Source of the DNA: Methanoregula sp. UBA247 | GTDB taxonomy: Archaea > Halobacteriota > Methanomicrobia > Methanomicrobiales > Methanospirillaceae | NCBI GenBank assembly: GCA_002495055.1 | Contig: DADR01000026.1 | Coordinates: 1-64,000 of the forward strand | DNA length: 64,000 nucleotides | Reading direction: 5' to 3' | Shown: positions 1-8,150 of the stretch, in pieces | Layout: each line of letters opens with the position of its first letter | How positions within the stretch are numbered: the first letter of the stretch is position 1 | Translations under genes and position numbers: made by a program | The notes under the pieces: generated by a model | The model's database searches: none | What the model saw: only the letters and a program-made list of their open reading frames with translations | Told to the model about the DNA's origin: nothing

Positions 1-1036
1 TCTTCAGTTTCATGACCGCGAGGTGCTGGACGATTCGTTCCTTGACTTTCTCAAGACCGTTGTGATGGCTTTCGAGAACTTTTCGCGCAGCCTCGATATC
101 GATGCTCTTCTTCTCTTCGGTCTCCCACGGGAGGTCGAGGATGAGGTCGAGATAGTTCCGGATAACGGAGCTCTCGTGGTTGTGCGGGCCCCCTGTCTCC
201 AGTTTCCGTGCCTCCGAAAGCGCCTTCTTCTTTACATCGTCGGGCATCTTCCTGGCCTCGATCTTTTCCCGGTAACTGTCATCGCCGGTATCGCCTTCGC
301 TCTCGTTCAGCTCGTCCTGGATCAGCTTCAGCTGCTCTCGCAGGATTGCCTCCCGGTTCGACTTGCCAACCTTGTCGGAGACTTTCTTAGCCATCTCCAT
401 CCGGATGCTGATGTTCTCGCGCACCCGGATGAGGAGTTCGAGGAACGTGATGTACCGCTGGCGGACCGAGACGATTTCAAGGAGTGCCTGTTTCTCCGCA
501 AGGGGGACCGGCAGGAATGGCATGACGAACCCCATGATCTGGTCAGCCGAGTCCATCTGGTCGATCGGCTTGGTGAACTGCTCCGAGCCGGAGAACCGGC
601 TGCTGGTCTCATGGATGGTGAGTTTTATATCCGCAAGGATCCGGGCCTTAAGGTCGGGCTCGATGTCGAGGATATCAGGGACCGGCTCGAACGTCGCGTA
701 GAACATGCCGTCTCTTTCGGTGACGGAGGTCGCCCTCACCCTCCTGACGACTTGGACGCTGACGAGGTACCCGTCATCCGCGGGTTCGACCCGGGGGATC
801 CGGAACAGGTTTCCCGTCCGGTACAGCGATTCGGTCGTCACTTCAAAGGGGCGTGTCCCGCTCCTGACGGTCAGCCCGATCGCCCGTACTGCTCCCCCGG
901 TTTTCAGGGTTTCAAGCAGGAGTTCTCCGGTCGCCTTGTCGACATTGAATTTTGTCCGGCTGTCCGGGTAGATCACAATCTCGAAGAGCGGTATGACAAC
1001 CGTCTCGTTTGAATCGTCAGTTTGTGGTGTTTGCAT
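1..1036 (-). CDS. lon: ATP-dependent Lon protease, N-terminal part (cut by window edge)
   Basis: Reading the minus strand from an ATG at 1036 gives about 345 residues with no stop before the window edge. The protein begins MQTPQTDDSNETVVIPLFEI and shows the LON substrate-binding domain over roughly residues 10-200. A helical linker follows, ending in the family motif NYLDLILDLPWE near residue 300 and then a GLEKVKERI-type segment. The AAA+ Walker motifs and the Ser-Lys protease domain lie outside the window. Lon degrades misfolded and regulatory proteins in the cytoplasm using ATP. The bacterial soluble LonA layout (N-terminal LON domain, no membrane segment before the ATPase) differs from the membrane-bound LonB usual in archaea. 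Forward-strand open frames over this stretch are shadows. Confidence 0.93.
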   Translation of the reverse strand, partial: MQTPQTDDSNETVVIPLFEIVIYPDSRTKFNVDKATGELLLETLKTGGAVRAIGLTVRSGTRPFEVTTESLYRTGNLFRIPRVEPADDGYLVSVQVVRRVRATSVTERDGMFYATFEPVPDILDIEPDLKARILADIKLTIHETSSRFSGSEQFTKPIDQMDSADQIMGFVMPFLPVPLAEKQALLEIVSVRQRYITFLELLIRVRENISIRMEMAKKVSDKVGKSNREAILREQLKLIQDELNESEGDTGDDSYREKIEARKMPDDVKKKALSEARKLETGGPHNHESSVIRNYLDLILDLPWETEEKKSIDIEAARKVLESHHNGLEKVKERIVQHLAVMKLK

Positions 1037-1090
1037 AATGGTTCTCTAGGTATCGTACAGTTCTTGAGTTTCAGGTCGTTCCGGCAACGT

Positions 1091-1510
1091 TTACCGGACT
1101 TTTTCCAGCAGCCCGATGAGGAGTTCCTGGTCGGGTTCTTCGAGTGACTCCATCATCAGCATCATCATCCTTCGCAGGGCAAGGTGGTCGGCCTGCGCAA
1201 TCTTCTTACCTTTTTCGGTAAGCCGGATGTAGATGATCCTGCCGTCATCAGGAGAAGGTTCGCGGTAGACGCATTCCATCCGGACAAACTTGTTGACCAT
1301 CTCGGTGATGGTTGGTTTTGAGTTCCGGGTGAGCTCCGCGAGCCTGCTGAATGTTACATCGCCCTGTTCATCGATGGTTTTTAAGTACGCGATCTGCTTG
1401 ACCGTTATCTCCGACAACCCGCATTCGGAGAAGATGGAGCAGGAGCACTGGTTCCTGAGCCTCAGCAGGTTTTCCAGGACTTCGAACAGCTCCTCTTCTC
1501 GTTCTCTCAT
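1091..1510 (-). CDS. MarR-family transcriptional regulator
   Basis: This 139-residue protein has the MarR winged-helix fold: a central helix-turn-helix (LAELTRNSKPTITEMVNKF, about residues 60-80), then the beta-wing with the DDGR signature (PSPDDGRIIYIRLTEKG), flanked by dimerisation helices. The length is typical. Three cysteines lie close together near residues 22-30 (CSCSIFSEC), which could act as a redox or metal sensor; that is inference. The gene is transcribed away from its own operator and lies just upstream of lon on the same strand, so the two could be co-transcribed, with only about 55 bp between them. The ligand and target genes cannot be read from the sequence. Confidence 0.9.
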   Translation of the reverse strand: MREREEELFEVLENLLRLRNQCSCSIFSECGLSEITVKQIAYLKTIDEQGDVTFSRLAELTRNSKPTITEMVNKFVRMECVYREPSPDDGRIIYIRLTEKGKKIAQADHLALRRMMMLMMESLEEPDQELLIGLLEKVR

Positions 1511-1527
1511 ACGTTGTCTCTGGTTAG

Positions 1528-1542
1528 TTAGGTTTTGCCTAA
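1528..1542. promoter_or_regulatory. Palindromic operator over the marR promoter
   Basis: TTAGG-N5-CCTAA is a perfect 5-bp-arm inverted repeat. On the minus strand it adjoins an AT-rich TATA-like element (about 1541-1549) and lies 18-32 bp upstream of the MarR start codon. This is the usual place for an autorepressor site of the MarR family. Binding is inferred, not shown. Confidence 0.5.
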
Positions 1543-1836
1543 TTATAAAGGAGTTGGTTGGGGTAATGGGGGGTGGGCGCCGGTCGCGACGGTAGTGTCG
1601 AAGGTATTGTCCATCGCTGGGACGCTTTCTCGCAGAGTTTCATTATGTCGCCTTTTGCATAGTTTGTTTGTATAGGTTCCTTCGGGTCGATTTGCGGAGA
1701 GGGTTACGTTCCGTGATGAATACAAAATATATTCAGCTGAGTGGAAAATGTATTCATTTTCCCGGCAGTATCTAGATGCCCAATGCAGGATTTCGGCAGC
1801 GTGGAACCGGTCGAGCACTTCGAGCACCGTCGTATA

Positions 1837-1939
1837 GGTTTGGGTCCTGGGCTTGACGACATTGAAGAGGTGACCTGCATGGACGAGCTCGTCGGAATTT
1901 TGCTGGATGATCTCATCTATCGCTTTTAAGAAAATTGTC
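1837..1939. repeat. 103-bp diverged duplicate, copy 1 (copy 2 at 6113-6215)
   Basis: This segment and 6113-6215 are clearly homologous; both run from a GGTCCTGGG-type start to a GAAAATTGTC end. Both copies are open on the plus strand (GLGPGLDDIEEVTCMDELVG) and partly open on the minus strand (SDELVHAGHLFNVVKPRT). They are therefore probably remnants of one gene family. The rest of 1543-2225 has only short unconvincing open frames and no recognisable gene. Confidence 0.5.
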
Positions 1940-2225
1940 CTAGACCTGCTTTTCCCGGAGGTTCATCCCACTCCCGGGATCGAGACGGTTGAACACGTCT
2001 AAGCTCAGGTGGGTGTCAGCGATGTGGATGAGTTTCATCTGATATTTGATAATGGATTTTTTGGGACAGAAGAGGGAGGGGGAGGGGTGAATATGAGGAT
2101 AATTTATTGTATGGTGGAGATTAAATCGTTGAAGCGCTTGGCGGCGAGAACATCCCGGAGATTATTGCCGTGCGGCTAATGTAAACAGAGGCCGGCATAA
2201 TTTTCTTCTGGTCCGGTTGAAAAAA

Positions 2226-3134
2226 TTATATTGGGTAGACTTTTGCCTTTGAATTTTGATATTTTGCAGGCATTTGGCCAACCTTCCAATTGTTTCCCGT
2301 CGTTTCGAGATAATAATATTTCTTATCATTGTATGTGTAAGAAGTTCCCTTACAATTTGAGCAGGTAATGCCCACTGCCATGTGTCCCGGAGGTGAAATC
2401 AATATAACATCGTAATTCATTTCTTTCAACAGAGCTGCGGTTAAAATTGCAGTATCTTCGCAATCTCCCCCATTATCAACAAGAGTTTCTATCGGATATC
2501 TTGGATATTCATCATAACCTGTTGAGATATCATCTTTGAAATAAGGAAGTGATTGAACAAATGCAACAACATTATAAGCTGCCTCTGTTTTCGAATCTGT
2601 ATTCTCTTTAAAATCTAAAATTACTCGATCCAAAACTTTTCTGTCTCTTTCAGAGATTGCATATTTTGCATAAATCCTATCGTGGGGTTGTTGTTGATAG
2701 TATTCGTAAAGAGGCTTGGGTATCTGGATCGTGTAAGTCGGACTATGACGTCCGTAGGTCCAGTGGTAACTGCGGGTATAATACTGGATTTGTGTAATCG
2801 TGGTTGTTTTTGTCAATCTGGAACTGGAATCATCTGTGATACTTTGGCTAATGCTGCCTGGAATTTCCTTTGTATCACTCTCTCCATCCGAACCCGTGGG
2901 AAGAACAAAAAAATATCCGATACCAATCACAAAAATACAACCACAAATTATTGGTACAGTACTACTTCCAGATCCAATCTTATTTACCAGATAATCAAGA
3001 ATAACCCCACCGATAAACCCTAGAAAAAAAATGACTCTTAAGTTATTTGTCGGAATTCCGAAAACAAAATGTGCAATGATGGCACACACAATACCAATAA
3101 ATGCGCAAAAAAATACATCTACAACCCATCCCAT
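2226..3134 (-). CDS. Membrane-anchored transglutaminase-like protein
   Basis: The 302-residue protein starts with three hydrophobic segments (about residues 4-24, 33-50 and 60-82). A polar Ser/Thr-rich linker follows, and then a transglutaminase-like domain. The catalytic triad can be followed: Cys in NGGDCEDTAIL near residue 225, His in SPPGHMAVGI near residue 250, and an acidic residue in KYYYLETT near residue 275. Such domains act as proteases or protein cross-linking enzymes; here the active site probably faces outside the membrane. A CSNC pair lies between the His and the acidic residue. The gene stands alone between two intergenic regions and its codons are more AT-rich than those of neighbouring genes. 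The exact substrate is unknown. Confidence 0.8.
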   Translation of the reverse strand: MGWVVDVFFCAFIGIVCAIIAHFVFGIPTNNLRVIFFLGFIGGVILDYLVNKIGSGSSTVPIICGCIFVIGIGYFFVLPTGSDGESDTKEIPGSISQSITDDSSSRLTKTTTITQIQYYTRSYHWTYGRHSPTYTIQIPKPLYEYYQQQPHDRIYAKYAISERDRKVLDRVILDFKENTDSKTEAAYNVVAFVQSLPYFKDDISTGYDEYPRYPIETLVDNGGDCEDTAILTAALLKEMNYDVILISPPGHMAVGITCSNCKGTSYTYNDKKYYYLETTGNNWKVGQMPAKYQNSKAKVYPI

Positions 3135-3309
3135 AAAATCTCTATTTTATTTAATGTGTTAAAACGTTGTGATTTGCTTGTGAGAAAATTGCATCCAAAC
3201 AATGATTAGAAAAGGGACCTGTTCACAACGGTTTCCAAAAGAGGATGTATGATTACATTCACATCACACTACATACCGGAAAAAACCTGTCGGTGATGAG
3301 TGAGAATCT

Positions 3310-4410
3310 ATGAAAAAAACCAAAATACCAGGAATATTCGCCGTGCTCCTCATAACAGCGGCAATTGTCACAGCGTGCATGCAGGTCGCGAAACCTGACA
3401 ACAGCAATGCCGTGATAACCTACAAATTCTACGGGGGTTTCGTCATGCCCGCGTACGCAATACAGGAACTGGTGGTAACAAAGGACACTGCAACATGGAT
3501 CATCAGGGCAGCTGACGGCAACATCACCGGGAGATTCGAAAAGAACCTGACAAAGGAGCAGTTCAATGCTATCGTGAAGGTGTTCACTGACAACAACTTC
3601 GCTTCCTTTTTGGACCGGTATGATGAGGGCCAGAATCACGTGACCGATGTTGGCTTCACGGATATCACGTTTGCAGCGAACGGGAAGACCAAGACCGTAA
3701 CGGCGTACAACGTCAACGACTACATGCCGGCAGGTCTTATCAGGATACGCGAGAAACTCCAGGAGACCGTTGAGTTCACAAAAACTCCTGACGAAAGCCA
3801 GGTAAAAGCACTCGCAGAGGCCTGGATCAGGGGAGCGCCGACATACGCCTGGGATGGCTCGGGCCTCCAGTTCGTCAATTACACACAGCGGGAGTCATTC
3901 CCGGTCCGGCACGTACTAACCTATACCTTCACGAGCAGCCATGCAGGTTACGGTGACAGGTCAGGAAAGATGTTTGCCCAGTTAGTCACGGATCATTCGA
4001 TAAAGATCACGATACTTGATGACACCGTGGAATCAGCCGTGATAGATGAGAAATGGGACGAGAAGGGCCAGTTCATTATTCGTTCTGAACTATCCCTCGC
4101 GTACCGCCCAAAGATGTGTGAGAAGACGCCATGGCAGGTCTGGGAAGAGAACTCCGGAAGAGTATACATACGGGCTCCGACCGATGAGGAGATAATTACG
4201 CACTACTATGCATCCGTCTACAACATTAATGTCAGGGATGTGAAGAAGGTCCAGCTCGGCGGAGTGGCGTGCCTGGCCTGCGATGTCTGCCTGGAGACGT
4301 ACCGTTTCGGGCTCAACGTAAACGCGAGCGAGATGCAGCCGTTGCTCGATGAAGGCTGGACGAGGGTGGACGTAATCCCTCCCGCACCAAAGGTCGTTCC
4401 TCACCCGTGA
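3310..4410 (+). CDS. Secreted lipoprotein of unknown function
   Basis: The 366-residue protein begins with a positively charged, hydrophobic signal peptide ending in a lipobox-like TACM, so it is probably a lipid-anchored protein on the outer face. The N-terminal half (about residues 40-160) resembles the DUF6438-type fold seen in archaeal lipoproteins: a strand-rich start followed by LTKEQFNAIVKVFTDNNF. The C-terminal half contains a CLACDVC cysteine cluster near residue 322. No enzymatic motif is visible. It overlaps the next gene by 4 bp (GTGA), suggesting translational coupling. Confidence 0.75.
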   Translation: MKKTKIPGIFAVLLITAAIVTACMQVAKPDNSNAVITYKFYGGFVMPAYAIQELVVTKDTATWIIRAADGNITGRFEKNLTKEQFNAIVKVFTDNNFASFLDRYDEGQNHVTDVGFTDITFAANGKTKTVTAYNVNDYMPAGLIRIREKLQETVEFTKTPDESQVKALAEAWIRGAPTYAWDGSGLQFVNYTQRESFPVRHVLTYTFTSSHAGYGDRSGKMFAQLVTDHSIKITILDDTVESAVIDEKWDEKGQFIIRSELSLAYRPKMCEKTPWQVWEENSGRVYIRAPTDEEIITHYYASVYNINVRDVKKVQLGGVACLACDVCLETYRFGLNVNASEMQPLLDEGWTRVDVIPPAPKVVPHP

Positions 4411-4826
4411 AAGTACCTCTCCCCGGTGCTGCCCGGAACTCTGAAAGGCAGGTAACGATATCTTCAGCTTCAAAAGAGATTGCGTATAAATACGGGGAGG
4501 GTGCGGTTACACAGGTTGAATATGCAAAGATCGGATATACGTTTGTCTTTGTCAGATACGATGTGAAAAATATCGGCCCCGACACCATAACGGTATCAGG
4601 AGGGGATTTCAGTATCCGGAATCCTGAAGGCACCAGGTATGACCCCATTACTACTAAGGGAACCGGGAGTACCAACAGGAGTTTCCTTACGGACCTCGGC
4701 ACAAATCAAAGTATTAGTAATGATATCATTTTTGAGGTCCCTTTAACAGCAAAGAATTTAGCGCTCTATTATGATTTTGGGAACGTCTCCCCCGGCATCA
4801 GACTTGCATACTGGAACATTGACTAA
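4407..4826 (+). CDS. DUF4352-like beta-sandwich protein
   Basis: This 139-residue protein has the immunoglobulin-like pattern of DUF4352/telokin domains: a YTFVFVRYDVKNIG strand pair, NPEGTRYDPI, and a C-terminal FEVPLTAKNLALYYDFG. Such domains are normally secreted, but no signal peptide is visible from the GTG start at 4407. It is therefore either a truncated copy or expressed only through coupling to the lipoprotein gene it overlaps. A T-rich stretch just after the stop codon could terminate transcription. Confidence 0.65.
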   Translation: MKVPLPGAARNSERQVTISSASKEIAYKYGEGAVTQVEYAKIGYTFVFVRYDVKNIGPDTITVSGGDFSIRNPEGTRYDPITTKGTGSTNRSFLTDLGTNQSISNDIIFEVPLTAKNLALYYDFGNVSPGIRLAYWNID

Positions 4827-4864
4827 TTTTTTTGTTTAATCAGGTGGACTAGGGGAAAAATGTT

Positions 4865-5026
4865 TTAAGTACTATCATAATGCCGAAATAATAGAGCGAA
4901 AACAATAACACTTGTTACAATGCCGATACCAATTGCATAGGAAATCCCAACACCAAATATACCGAGTGCAGCTCCAACAATGAACCCGGTCAAAAGGCTT
5001 GTCAGTTGCAGGCTCTTATTATTCAT
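4865..5026 (-). CDS. Small two-helix membrane protein
   Basis: The 53-residue peptide (MNNKSLQLTSLLTG...) has two hydrophobic helices rich in Gly/Ala/Ile separated by a short Gly-containing turn and ends in FRHYDST. The ATG at 5026 was chosen because a TATA-like AATTTATT lies about 35-40 bp upstream on the minus strand; a longer in-frame start exists at 5056. No family was recognised. Confidence 0.5.
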   Translation of the reverse strand: MNNKSLQLTSLLTGFIVGAALGIFGVGISYAIGIGIVTSVIVFALLFRHYDST

Positions 5027-5112
5027 ATTAGTGTCATAGTGACGGGGTAACCACATTTCAATAAATTCTCCGGTTACTATTCAATAGTCCTGTGTAATCT
5101 GATAATCTATTT

Positions 5113-5310
5113 TCATTTTTCTGATTTTTGTCCGAACCTCTTTTTCATCGCCTTTGTGGGAAAAAGTTTCGCATAGATGCTCCCCTGCCATTTGATAATT
5201 TTATCAACACAGTCCTGGCAGATATCTACACCCTGAGACTCGTTTATCGTCAGATGATGGAGAGCAGGCTGGTAATTCTTGATAGGTTGATCGCATATAT
5301 GGCATTTCAT
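5113..5310 (-). CDS. Small zinc-binding protein
   Basis: This 65-residue protein has two CxxC knuckles, CHIC near residue 3 and CQDC near residue 31, separated by a His-containing loop (ALHHLTINESQG). It ends in a basic helix (KAMKKRFGQKSEK). The arrangement fits a four-cysteine zinc ribbon of the kind found in many small archaeal proteins. It lies about 80 bp downstream of the FMN reductase gene on the same strand and may be co-transcribed with it. Function unknown. Confidence 0.65.
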   Translation of the reverse strand: MKCHICDQPIKNYQPALHHLTINESQGVDICQDCVDKIIKWQGSIYAKLFPTKAMKKRFGQKSEK

Positions 5311-5387
5311 GGTGTGTCCTGTCAGGTCTGGATAGTAATAAGAGATCCGGTTCCCGCGGAAGTTTCATCCCGCTCCCAAGATCGAAA

Positions 5388-6038
5388 TTACTCCCCCTGC
5401 CTGACCAGCCGGGCCCCGAGTTCGTAGGCTTTCTTACACGCCAGCGGGAACTGCTCTTTGTGCCGTTCCTTCTTTGCTTCTGGATCAAACCGGGGAGCAA
5501 CATATTTGGAATAATCATTGAACTGGAGCGTATCGGTGACAAAGAAGGATTCGCACGACCCGAAGATCCTTTCCATGAGCATTTCAGTACCTCTGGCATT
5601 CCGGTCAATACCCATCTCCTGCACCATCTCATCCGTTGCCCCGGCCGTGTAGATGAAGGCAGTCTTTATCTTTTTCCCAAACAGCGAGGACCGTTCCGCA
5701 TCATAGACAAGGTACGGGTAGATGAGCCGTTCCAGGAAGCAGCGGGTAACTCCGGTCGTGATCCCGAGGTAGATGGGCGAACCGATCAGGACTGCATCGG
5801 CTTTCTCTATCTTCCGGAGGACCGGCTGAAGATCATCTTTCACCGCACAGTGCCCGTAGCTCTTTCCGCCATCCCGCTTGCAGGCAAAGCAGCTGATGCA
5901 GCCTTTGAAATCCAGATCATACAGGTGATACAATTTCGTCTTTGCCCCTTCTGACTCCGCTCCCTCAAGTGCATGTTCAAGGAGTTGTGCCGTGTTCCAT
6001 TTTTTCCGGGGGCTTCCGTTGAATGCGAGGAGTTTCAT
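5388..6038 (-). CDS. Flavodoxin-fold NAD(P)H-dependent FMN reductase / iron-sulfur flavoprotein
   Basis: The 216-residue protein opens with the FMN phosphate-binding loop of the family (LLAFNGSPRKKWNTAQLL, residues 3-20). A cysteine cluster follows near residues 47-65 (CISCFAC, then HC), matching the compact CxxCxxC pattern of archaeal iron-sulfur flavoproteins. The second FMN-contact loop is AVLIGSPIYLGITTGVTRCFLERL, about residues 83-106. Such proteins shuttle electrons between ferredoxin or NAD(P)H and small acceptors in the cytoplasm. The length is normal. Its start lies close to a diverged repeat upstream (6113-6215). Confidence 0.88.
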   Translation of the reverse strand: MKLLAFNGSPRKKWNTAQLLEHALEGAESEGAKTKLYHLYDLDFKGCISCFACKRDGGKSYGHCAVKDDLQPVLRKIEKADAVLIGSPIYLGITTGVTRCFLERLIYPYLVYDAERSSLFGKKIKTAFIYTAGATDEMVQEMGIDRNARGTEMLMERIFGSCESFFVTDTLQFNDYSKYVAPRFDPEAKKERHKEQFPLACKKAYELGARLVRQGE

Positions 6039-6040
6039 AG

Positions 6041-6472
6041 ATGTCCGTTGGGGGATTGGGGGTAATAAAGGGGGAGGTACCGGGAATGCTTTTGTATCTA
6101 TACTGGTTTGTAGGTCCAGGTCCTGGGTTTGACGACATCGAAGAGGTTGCTTGCATGGACGAGGATGTCGGGTTTTTGGCTGATGATCTCATCTATCGTT
6201 TTTTAGAAAATTGTCAAGATCTGCAGGACACCCGGCGGATCTGTAAAGCGTGTTACAAGGAGGCGGTGAGAGCGGAGCAGATGGCTTCGGTCCCGTTGCC
6301 CGGGACGTTTGGTATATCCTGGTGCAGCCGCATCACAGCGGATATCGGGAAGTGTTCAGTCTGCGGGATTGCAATAGCGGTGTGGCTCGACCGGGAGGTG
6401 GGCGTGAAGCTCTGCGAGCATTGTTACGGCAGAGGTGTGCGGGAGGAGGCACAGGAGGTCGGTGTCGTGTGA
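6041..6472 (+). CDS. Cysteine-rich zinc-ribbon protein with repeat-derived N-terminus
   Basis: The open frame codes for 143 residues. The C-terminal 75 look like a genuine protein, with three CxxC pairs (CKAC, CSVC, CEHC) spaced as in a double zinc knuckle, and ending GRGVREEAQEVGVV. The N-terminal third coincides with the 103-bp duplicate at 6113-6215, so the true start is uncertain and the gene may be a fusion onto a remnant. It lies between the FMN reductase, which diverges from it, and the AT-rich island. No function can be assigned. Confidence 0.4.
   Translation: MSVGGLGVIKGEVPGMLLYLYWFVGPGPGFDDIEEVACMDEDVGFLADDLIYRFLENCQDLQDTRRICKACYKEAVRAEQMASVPLPGTFGISWCSRITADIGKCSVCGIAIAVWLDREVGVKLCEHCYGRGVREEAQEVGVV
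6113..6215. repeat. 103-bp diverged duplicate, copy 2 (copy 1 at 1837-1939)
   Basis: Homologous to 1837-1939 over its whole length. On the plus strand both encode GPG(L/F)DDIEEV-like residues. On the minus strand copy 2 encodes KPDILVHASNLFDVVKPRT, but with a stop codon just upstream. Four of the ten codons that differ are synonymous in the plus frame and fewer in the minus frame, so the plus frame may be the original one. Confidence 0.5.
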
Positions 6473-6589
6473 TTATGTATTCTTCTCTATCCGATTATTC
6501 TGAAGTCAAAAGAATCATAATATGTGGGAATTAAAAGATATTGAGGAGATAAAATTTCCCTTACTCAAAAAGTTACAAAATTTGCAGAA

Positions 6590-7747
6590 TTGAGTCGCTT
6601 TGAGGAATTTATCACAAGTCCTTTTTTTAAATATCTTTTTAATCTCCTACCGATAGTTAGTTTTATTATCGCAAATTTAGGGATTTTTTTAATATTCAAT
6701 TATTTTCTCAATAAACAACCTCTGATGTCATTTCAATTTCAATACACATTGAATCCGTTTGTCCTCTATCTGATTGTGGGCCTGTTTTTATCGTTCATAA
6801 TTTTAAAAACAACTTATTTCTTCAAATTTCAGAAAAAACCTGAATTAAGTTTTCCATTAGAAAGCCAGGACACAGTGGGAAAAAAAGAACCAGAAGTGCC
6901 GAAGACGAAAAAGAGGCACTCGATATTTTTCTTTTGGAATGTGATGCTTGTCGGGTTGAGGTTTTTATTTTTTAACCTTCTGAATGATTTATTCATTCTA
7001 ACAATTTTCTGGATATCATTGTTCTTTTTACTCTATTTCATTCCTTTTACATTTGGATTGATAATTTTACCCCCGAATTTTAATTTTTCAAATTTTGTTT
7101 CTGTATTCACACTTATTGGGATTGTTTCTGGTTTTTTCCAAATCTACGTTTCATCTCATAAAGAAACGGTAACAAAGAAAGTCAACGAAGTAATGGGAAA
7201 ATTTGTTCAAAAATCTATGAATACCATCTCTTTCTCGGATTTCTATGAATATGTTAATAGAAAGGATATGACATTTGCAACTCAAAAAATAAAACCTCTC
7301 CTCGAAGAAGAAGATAATATAATGAAACAAATTATTAAGGCGGTCTCAACTGGAGAGCATTTAAGAGGAAAATTTCATCTTAATATTTTTTCCCCGCATG
7401 ATTTTAACTCAATCCAAAAGTTTGAAATTTTGGAATATACTCTTAAAGCAAAACCCAACCTAGATGAGTTTAACAAATTAAATCAATTCTATCAGCAGTA
7501 TTTCCTTTTAAAATATGAAGAATATAAAAAAGATCTCGATAAGAAGGATATGGAAGACTTTCAAGATATCAAAAAAATAATTCTAACAAATATCACATTT
7601 TTTGATGAACTATTCACTGACTATTCAAAAATTAATTTCGAATTGCCGAATAAAGATGACGAAATTACAGGCTTTTTTGAGCATCTGAATATCCATATTT
7701 ATGATTGTGTTTTCTACACCTGTGATTTAATTTTAGAGCTTCAATGA
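6590..7747 (+). CDS. AT-rich island membrane protein, unknown function
   Basis: About 385 residues. Two hydrophobic segments near the N-terminus (about residues 20-40 and 60-80) are followed by a charged linker, two or three more hydrophobic segments (about residues 110-175), and then a long Lys/Glu-rich cytoplasmic tail of about 190 residues. Base composition is much richer in A and T than in the preceding genes, marking the start of the foreign island. The only canonical in-frame start is TTG at 6590. A GGAG at 6545-6548 is spaced for an in-frame ATT at 6554, so the true start is unclear. No family was recognised; multi-helix proteins with a cytoplasmic tail are common effectors in defence islands, but that role is only inferred. 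Confidence 0.7.
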   Translation: MSRFEEFITSPFFKYLFNLLPIVSFIIANLGIFLIFNYFLNKQPLMSFQFQYTLNPFVLYLIVGLFLSFIILKTTYFFKFQKKPELSFPLESQDTVGKKEPEVPKTKKRHSIFFFWNVMLVGLRFLFFNLLNDLFILTIFWISLFFLLYFIPFTFGLIILPPNFNFSNFVSVFTLIGIVSGFFQIYVSSHKETVTKKVNEVMGKFVQKSMNTISFSDFYEYVNRKDMTFATQKIKPLLEEEDNIMKQIIKAVSTGEHLRGKFHLNIFSPHDFNSIQKFEILEYTLKAKPNLDEFNKLNQFYQQYFLLKYEEYKKDLDKKDMEDFQDIKKIILTNITFFDELFTDYSKINFELPNKDDEITGFFEHLNIHIYDCVFYTCDLILELQ

Positions 7748-7779
7748 ACAATATTTTTGATTTTTGAAATATTTTTTAT

Positions 7780-7990
7780 ATCGTTTTCTTTCAGCAAGAC
7801 CAATTCTCCGCTTTTTTCCTCCTCGATGCGGTGATCGCGTGCTTGAGCGTGATCGATCTGGACCCATGCAGCAACAGCCGGGAGATCTCGAACGTGCCAG
7901 CAGCGAGGCATTACGTTGTGAAGATAATGAATCACCCAACCATGAGCGAGACGGGTTTTTCAACCTCTCTTCATATCAAGGAAATTAATT
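7780..7990 (+). pseudogene. Remnant of a phage-type DNA N6-adenine methyltransferase
   Basis: Within an AT-rich spacer, a GC-richer patch (about 7822-7920) encodes LDAVIACLSVIDLDPCSNS followed by a NVPAARHY segment. This corresponds to the N-terminal part of phage-type adenine methylases (Dam_phage-like), which read approximately IDLDPCSN...NVPAARHYT. The downstream catalytic NPPY region is missing or replaced (KIMNHPTMSE), and no start or upstream domain is present. It is therefore a relic. Identification rests on motif recall. Confidence 0.5.
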
Positions 7991-8150
7991 TTCAAGAAGA
8001 TTTTAACAGTGTAATTATAACATGGATGAATACTAAAAGTATAAATGTTATGGGAAAAATTGTGTCACCAGTAAACTCGTAAATAACTAACGATAAAAAG
8101 CGTGATCATTGTGCATTTGATTTATGTAATTCCTAATCCTGAGGCATAAA

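Noticed and set aside
23..1012. Long plus-strand open frame of 329 codons
   Set aside because: The minus strand encodes an unmistakable Lon N-terminus over the same bases; the plus frame is its shadow.
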